Below, piece after piece: positions 59,666 through 64,000 of a stretch of DNA of 64,000 bases (positions are counted from its first letter, which is position 1; the number at the start of each line of letters is the position of its first letter). The notes beneath the pieces are model-generated. The model searched no databases and was not told the DNA's origin. It saw nothing but the letters and a program-made list of their open reading frames with translations. Location: positions 1 through 64,000 of the forward strand of contig JAAFJP010000002.1 of the NCBI GenBank assembly GCA_013298125.1. Direction: 5' to 3'. The position numbers were made by a program, and so were the translations under genes. The DNA comes from Cytophagales bacterium. GTDB taxonomy: Bacteria; Bacteroidota; Bacteroidia; Cytophagales; Spirosomataceae.

Positions 59666-61051
59666 ATGGAAACATTTGAAGTATATAATCCTTGCAATGG
59701 CGAAGTAGTAGGCGTTTGTAAAAAAGCCACTTTTGAAGACGTAAATCAAGCCATCGAAGCAGCACATGAGGCATTTAAACTTTGGAAAAAAACACCTGTT
59801 GCCGAACGTGTAAAGTTGCAACACAAAGCAGCTACTGGAATGCGTAACAAGGCTGATGAATTAGCAAACATTTTGGCAAACGAACTCGGAAGACCTATAA
59901 ACGGGTGTCTTTTAGAAATTAATCGAAGTGCTGATTTATTGGATTTTTACGCAGAGGAAGGTCTGAGGATGAAAGGGGAAGTTACCCAACACAATATTGA
60001 AGGCGAAAAAGCCCTAATCATTCGTGAACCCATTGGAGTTGTTGGTTCGATTACGCCATTCAATTATCCCATTACTTTGTTGATGATGAAACTTGGTGCC
60101 GCTCTTGTGGCAGGCTGTACAATCGTCGCAAAACCATCCGATGACACGCCACTTTCTACCTTGAAACTTTGCGAAATATTCGATGATGCAGGTTATCCGC
60201 CAAATGTATTTCAAGTCGTTACGGGTGCTGGTCGCATTGTAGGTAATGCACTCGTTTCGCACCCTTTGGTGTCAAAAATTGCTTTTACTGGGGGAACAAG
60301 TACAGGCAAAAATATTGGTCAAATAGCCGCATAACACAACAAACGATGTACTTTGGAGCTTGGAGGGCAATCGCCAGCCATAGTTTGCCATGATGCCGAT
60401 ATTGAAACTACCACTGCGGCAATTGTCAGGCATGGATTCGCCAATAGCGGTCAGTTTTGTTACCGAGTAAACAGGGTTTATATTCATGAATCTATTTATC
60501 AGGAGTGTATTGACCGCATGGTGGATTTAGTTCAAAAGCTAAAAGTAGGTCATCCACATTAGGGAGCTGATATGGGACCAATCGTAAATTATAAAATATA
60601 CGAAAATAGCGAAATTCAAGTGGCAGATGCCATTGAAAAAGGGGCAACTATAAAAACTGGTGGGCAACGACTTACTGGCGAATTGTATGATAAAGGCTGG
60701 TTTTTCCCACCTACCCTCATTACTAACACCAACCATAGCATGAAAATAATGACCGAAGAAACTTTTGGTCCAGTGTTGGGAATTATGCCTTTCAAAACAA
60801 ATGAAGAGGCAATCCAATTGGCTAATGACTCTGAGTATGGTCTTGCGGGGTATATTTTTTCTGAGCAATTAGGTACAGGTCTGCGAATTGCAGAATCATT
60901 AGAAACGGGTTCGGTTTGGATAAATAACATCCATCGGTCTTACCATGATGTTCCATTTGGAGGGGTAAAACAAAGTGGAATGGGGCGTGAAAAGGGTAAA
61001 TATGGCATTGAAGCCTACACTGAGCTTAAAACTATTTACATGAATTATTGA
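59666..61051 (+). pseudogene. Aldehyde dehydrogenase with two in-frame stop codons
   Basis: NAD(P)-dependent aldehyde dehydrogenase, 461 codons from ATG 59666. FNYPITLLMMKLGAALVAGC, TGGTSTGKNIGQIAA, the general base Glu in LELGGQSPAIV and the nucleophile Cys in GQFCYRVNRVY are all present; it ends YTELKTIYMNY. A TAA at 60332-60334 (IAA-stop-HNKRCTLELGG) and a TAG at 60560-60562 (VGHPH-stop-GADMGPIVN) interrupt the same frame. Both are one base from a glutamate codon, and Glu fits the second site by family pattern (EGADMGP). No frameshift is present. It would oxidise the aldehyde formed after P450 action or after hydroxycinnamoyl-CoA cleavage. Confidence 0.85.
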
Positions 61052-61070
61052 TGTTGGTACGAAAAAAATG

Positions 61071-61223
61071 AGGTTAAGCTTCTCCGAAGCTGAAATTGGA
61101 ATTTCATATTTTCTACAAAGGTTTTACTTCTCCGAAGTAGTATTGTTGAATTTTACTTCGGAGAAGTATAACCTTTGTAGAAAGAGAGTTACGAGTCAAA
61201 ATAGCTTCGGAGAAGCTCAACCT
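61071..61223. repeat. Nested double hairpin element (second copy)
   Basis: Outer arms AGGTTAAGCTTCTCCGAAGC (61071-61090) and GCTTCGGAGAAGCTCAACCT (61204-61223), inner inverted repeat 61111-61139 with 61154-61182 (core ACTTCTCCGAAGT). Same layout as 5163-5302, including TCTACAAAGGTT flanks on the inner arms. It lies between the aldehyde dehydrogenase and SDR genes. Confidence 0.85.
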
Positions 61224-61287
61224 TAATTTTTTTCGCAAAATCAGACAGGAATATCTTATCGAATAAATTTCTCAAAAAACCTTAACT

Positions 61288-62031
61288 ATGTTTGATTTAA
61301 AAGGAAAAGTAGTAGCTATCACAGGAGCAGCAGGGGGCTTAGGAAGAGCATTTGCTTTGGCATTTGCGGCAGAAGGGGCAAGCGTTGCTGTTTGTGATAA
61401 AAACCTTTCGGGTGCGATAGAAACCGCCCAACTTATCCAAGATGCAATAGCCATAGAAGTTGATGTGGCGGATGAAAAGTCTTCGGAAAAAATGGCTCAA
61501 TTAATCATTGAAAAATACGGTAAAATTGACATTTTGATAAATAATGCCGCCATTTACGCCACCATAAAGCGGAAGCCATTTTACGAATTATCCGAAGCAG
61601 AATGGGACTTGGTGATGGACGTAAATTTGAAAGGCGTTTGGTTAGTTTCCAAAGCAGTATTTCCGTATATGAAGGATAAAAACTACGGAAAAATCATCAA
61701 TATCTCATCAGCAACTGTAATGAGTGGCTCGCCGATGTGGTCGCATTACGTGGCTTCAAAAGGCGGAGTGATAGGTTTTAGTCGCTCGATGGCAAAAGAA
61801 TTAGGAGATTTTAATATCAATGTCAATGTGATTGCCCCAGGATTTACGCTCACCGATGCGAGTTTGTCATTAATCGAAAATGCCAATAAATATGGGGTTG
61901 ATAGAGGAGCCATAAAAAGACCTTCTTCGGCGGATGATATTGTCGGAACGGCTCTTTATTTGGCTTCGTCGGCTTCCGATTTTGTAACAGGTCAAACCAC
62001 CGTGGTTGATGGTGGAAAACAATTTATTTAG
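61288..62031 (+). CDS. SDR family oxidoreductase in the P450 block
   Basis: 247-aa classical SDR: TGAAGGLG, D in AVCDKN (NAD-type), NNAAIY, Ser in NISSATV, YVASK and an APGFTLTDA loop; C-terminus VTGQTTVVDGGKQFI. It is 21 nt upstream of the ferredoxin gene, so it is co-transcribed with the P450 electron-transfer pair and probably oxidises an alcohol made by the P450. Substrate unknown. Confidence 0.87.
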   Translation: MFDLKGKVVAITGAAGGLGRAFALAFAAEGASVAVCDKNLSGAIETAQLIQDAIAIEVDVADEKSSEKMAQLIIEKYGKIDILINNAAIYATIKRKPFYELSEAEWDLVMDVNLKGVWLVSKAVFPYMKDKNYGKIINISSATVMSGSPMWSHYVASKGGVIGFSRSMAKELGDFNINVNVIAPGFTLTDASLSLIENANKYGVDRGAIKRPSSADDIVGTALYLASSASDFVTGQTTVVDGGKQFI

Positions 62032-62052
62032 AATTTATAAACGAAAAATATT

Positions 62053-62373
62053 ATGCCCCAAATAACGTATATCGAAAATAACGGAACTGAACATCAAGTA
62101 GAATTGCCTTTGGGAGCTACCTTGATGGAAGGTGCAGTTCAGAATGACATCAAAGGAATTGTTGCCGAATGTGGCGGTTCGTGTATGTGTGCCACTTGCC
62201 ACGTATATATTGATGACAAGTTTTTGGATTTATTACCCGAAATGGAAGAAGAAGAGGACGAAATGCTCGACGGTGCTAATGCCGAGAGACGTGAAAATAG
62301 CCGTCTGGGCTGTCAGGTGAGGATTTCTAAACAATTAGACGGAATAATCGTAAGAATCCCAGAAAAACAATGA
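62053..62373 (+). CDS. 2Fe-2S ferredoxin, putidaredoxin type
   Basis: 106-aa electron carrier. The cluster ligands fit the adrenodoxin/putidaredoxin spacing C-x5-C-x2-C: Cys40, Cys46, Cys49 (AECGGSCMCATCH) and Cys87 (SRLGCQVRI). An acidic helix (EMEEEEDEMLDGA) is the usual docking surface. Its start follows the SDR; its stop overlaps the reductase start (ATGA). It almost certainly feeds electrons to the P450 encoded at 54.6-55.9 kb, the only P450 seen here. Confidence 0.95.
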   Translation: MPQITYIENNGTEHQVELPLGATLMEGAVQNDIKGIVAECGGSCMCATCHVYIDDKFLDLLPEMEEEEDEMLDGANAERRENSRLGCQVRISKQLDGIIVRIPEKQ

Positions 62374-63575
62374 AGCAAAAAGTGGTCATAATTGGTACTG
62401 GACATGGGGGCATTCAAGCGGCTTCTTCGCTTCGTGAAGAGGGTTTTGAGGGTGAAATCGTCTTGATTTCCGATGAAAAAGAAATGCCCTATCAAAAACC
62501 ACCTTTGTCCAAAGGATTTTTACAAGACAAACAAACCGAAGATGCTATACTTTTTCGTTCGGTAAATTTCTATCAAAATAATAATATTGATTTACGTCTG
62601 GGAGCAAAAGTTTGTAAAATTGAACCCAATAATTGCCAAATTTCCTTAGAAAATGGAGAAATAATTTCTTATAATTTTCTGATAATAGCCACGGGAACGA
62701 GCAATCGTAAGTTGATAATTGATGGAAAATTAGTGGAAAATGTCTATTTTCTAAGAAACTTAGTCGATGCCAAAAATATTCAGCAAAAATTAAAAGAATC
62801 ACAAAATATTGTGGTCATTGGCGGGGGATTTATTGGTTTAGAATTAGCCGCTCTATCCATTGAAAAAGGAAAAAACGTAACCGTAATTGAAGCACAAAGC
62901 CGATTGATGGAAAGAGTTTTACCCGCCATAGTCTCAAATGTTTTTTATGAAACTCACCAACAGAATGGTGTTCGGATTTTATTACAAACTGCCATAGAAA
63001 ATATTACAACTAATGAGGTGATTCTCAAAAATGGTGAAAATATCAAGGCTGATTTAATTTTAGCGGGTATTGGCGTAATTCCAGAGACCTCTCTGGCATC
63101 AGAAGCAGGAATTGCTTGCGAAAATGGCGTATTGGTCAATGAATTTCAACAAACCAATTTCTCCAATATTTACGCCATTGGTGACTGTGCGAACCATTTT
63201 AACGCTTTTGCTAATAAAAATCTGAGATTAGAATCCGTGCAAAATGCCGTTGATCAAGCCAAAGTAGCGGTCAATCACATTTTGGGAAAACCACAACCTT
63301 ATCATACCGTACCGTGGTTTTGGACGAATCAATATCATTTAAAATTACAAATGGCAGGGATTAATTCTGATTACGATGAAACTCATTTTCGGGGAGATAT
63401 AGAAGGGCAGAAGTTTTCAGTTTTTTACTATAAAAATCAAAAATTAGTAGCCGTAGATTCTTTAAACCGCCCCGCAGACCATTTAGCCGCTCGAAAATTA
63501 ATTCAAAATGGCATAAGCCCCACTTTTGAACAAGTAGCAGATTTAGCTCTGAAATTTGGTGAATTGTGTTGTTAG
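62370..63575 (+). CDS. Ferredoxin reductase, putidaredoxin-reductase type
   Basis: 401-aa FAD-dependent NAD(P)H oxidoreductase: FAD fold VVIIGTGHGGIQAASSLR, PYQKPPLSKGFL (conserved in the class), ATGTSNRKL, second Rossmann fold VVIGGGFIGLELAALSIEKG with an acidic residue at VTVIE (NADH preference), IYAIGDCA and the C-terminal VPWFWTNQYHLKLQMAG. Together with the ferredoxin and the P450 it forms a complete class I electron-transfer chain. The 4-nt overlap with the ferredoxin shows translational coupling. Confidence 0.95.
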   Translation: MKQKVVIIGTGHGGIQAASSLREEGFEGEIVLISDEKEMPYQKPPLSKGFLQDKQTEDAILFRSVNFYQNNNIDLRLGAKVCKIEPNNCQISLENGEIISYNFLIIATGTSNRKLIIDGKLVENVYFLRNLVDAKNIQQKLKESQNIVVIGGGFIGLELAALSIEKGKNVTVIEAQSRLMERVLPAIVSNVFYETHQQNGVRILLQTAIENITTNEVILKNGENIKADLILAGIGVIPETSLASEAGIACENGVLVNEFQQTNFSNIYAIGDCANHFNAFANKNLRLESVQNAVDQAKVAVNHILGKPQPYHTVPWFWTNQYHLKLQMAGINSDYDETHFRGDIEGQKFSVFYYKNQKLVAVDSLNRPADHLAARKLIQNGISPTFEQVADLALKFGELCC

Positions 63576-63604
63576 AAATTTGGACTTAATAGGGAAACTT
63601 TTTC

Positions 63605-63760
63605 AGACCGACACTTTTTATTTTACGACCCAAGAACATCCCCCTACCCCCTTCAAAGGGGGAATTGCACGAGTGGTAAATCCCCCTTTGAAGGGGGTAG
63701 GGGGATGTTCTTGATAGATGAAACTTAATAAAAAGTTGTTTTTGGAAAAAGTGTCGGTCT
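63605..63760. repeat. Nested inverted repeat with GGGGGTAGGGGG core
   Basis: Inner perfect 32-bp inverted repeat (63632-63663 with 63681-63712; arm begins AAGAACATCCCCCTACCCCC). Outer 15-bp arms AGACCGACACTTTTT (63605-63619) and AAAAAGTGTCGGTCT (63746-63760). It is GC-rich compared with its surroundings and sits between the convergent reductase and AraC genes. An apparent 69-codon frame across it is not a gene. Confidence 0.85.
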
Positions 63761-63804
63761 AAAAAAGGTAAACTAACAATGTATATCTCATCCAAAGAAA
63801 TGAA

Positions 63805-64000
63805 TTAACTATTTTCTCTAAATCCCTTGGGCGATGTTCCCGTATGTTTTTTAAAAAGTCTTGAAAAATAAGCCGCATCTTCAAAACTTAACTGATAGGC
63901 AACTTCCGAAATGCTTAAAGAAGTATGAAGTAATAGTTTTTGAGCCTCCCCCACAAAAAAATCATTCACCACTTGTGTAGCCGTTTTTTGCGTAATATTT
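63805..64000 (-). CDS. AraC-family regulator, C-terminal part (cut by window end)
   Basis: About 65 codons of a minus-strand gene whose start lies outside. The translated part contains LSISEVAYQLSFEDAAYFSR and LFKKHTGTSPKGFRENS, the second helix-turn-helix and terminal signature of AraC/XylS proteins, ending at TAA. Convergent with the ferredoxin reductase. Nothing can be said of its sensor domain or target. Confidence 0.88.
   Translation of the reverse strand, partial: NITQKTATQVVNDFFVGEAQKLLLHTSLSISEVAYQLSFEDAAYFSRLFKKHTGTSPKGFRENS

Noticed and set aside
42653-60562. Stop-codon recoding (amber/ochre readthrough) in the receptor and aldehyde dehydrogenase
   Set aside because: Both TAA and TAG are involved, other genes end normally with the same codons, and frameshifts occur in the same region; mutation or sequence error is simpler.
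63586-63795. Apparent 69-codon minus-strand frame
   Set aside because: It consists of the nested GGGGGTAGGGGG inverted repeat and its flanks; no protein-like composition.

Overview
The window is an AT-rich chromosomal segment from an environmental Bacteroidetes, most likely Cytophagales (Spirosomataceae-like; this is inference). The grounds are TonB-dependent receptors with N-terminal carboxypeptidase-regulatory domains, Bacteroidetes promoters of the TTTG-N19-21-TAnnTTTG type, no Shine-Dalgarno dependence, many long intergenic palindromes, and a four-helix-bundle (S23-type) gene. The left edge holds the rpmI-rplT ribosomal pair on the minus strand. From about 2.3 kb to 63.6 kb almost every gene lies on the plus strand and is catabolic: this is a large locus for plant aromatic glycosides and phenylpropanoids.

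Layout. (1) 1.7-8.0 kb: a MarR repressor divergent from an MFS importer, a secreted DUF3237 protein, an enoyl-CoA hydratase, a feruloyl-CoA-synthetase-type ligase and a 3-hydroxyacyl-CoA-dehydrogenase-like SDR, i.e. a CoA-dependent hydroxycinnamate side-chain module. Matching palindromes sit in the same place in two promoters. (2) 8.1-19.2 kb: two paralogous TonB receptors, a second secreted DUF3237 protein, a secreted alpha/beta hydrolase, an amidohydrolase, an AraC regulator and a secreted GH1 beta-glucosidase. (3) 19.2-26.0 kb: a tight operon of MFS, flavoprotein, HisD-like dehydrogenase, three SDRs and a cupin, substrate unknown. (4) 26.3-36.0 kb: a TonB receptor, an MFS transporter and a C-glycoside deglycosidase module with two alpha (TIM barrel) and two beta subunits in alpha-beta-beta-alpha order, then a GMC sugar oxidase and an AraC regulator. 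(5) 36.1-42.0 kb: extradiol dioxygenase, alpha/beta (C-C) hydrolase, FAD monooxygenase, FAA hydrolase and cyclase-family hydrolase, an aromatic meta-cleavage set. (6) 42.4-53.0 kb: an Oar-like TonB receptor with an in-frame stop, a frameshifted AEC permease, AraC, an aromatic-acid MFS, a zinc alcohol dehydrogenase, a QuiC-type 3-dehydroshikimate dehydratase and a MetE-like protein. (7) 53.0-63.6 kb: a SARP-type regulator, a class I cytochrome P450, a broken two-gene PEP-synthase-like phosphotransferase, an HD-domain protein, an aldehyde dehydrogenase with two in-frame stops, an SDR, a putidaredoxin-type ferredoxin and its reductase. (8) A partial AraC gene at the right edge.

Working model (inference). 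Flavonoid C- and O-glycosides or similar plant phenolics enter through SusD-less TonB receptors. O-glucosides are cut by GH1. C-glucosides are oxidised on the sugar by the GMC enzyme and cut at the C-C bond by the deglycosidase. The freed aglycone is hydroxylated by the FAD monooxygenase, ring-cleaved by the extradiol dioxygenase and processed by the hydrolases. Hydroxycinnamate released this way is activated by the CoA ligase module. Quinate/shikimate-type compounds are channelled to protocatechuate by the QuiC homologue. Eight inactivating lesions fall in five genes between 42 and 61 kb; they are either real decay or sequencing error, and only reads or relatives can tell.
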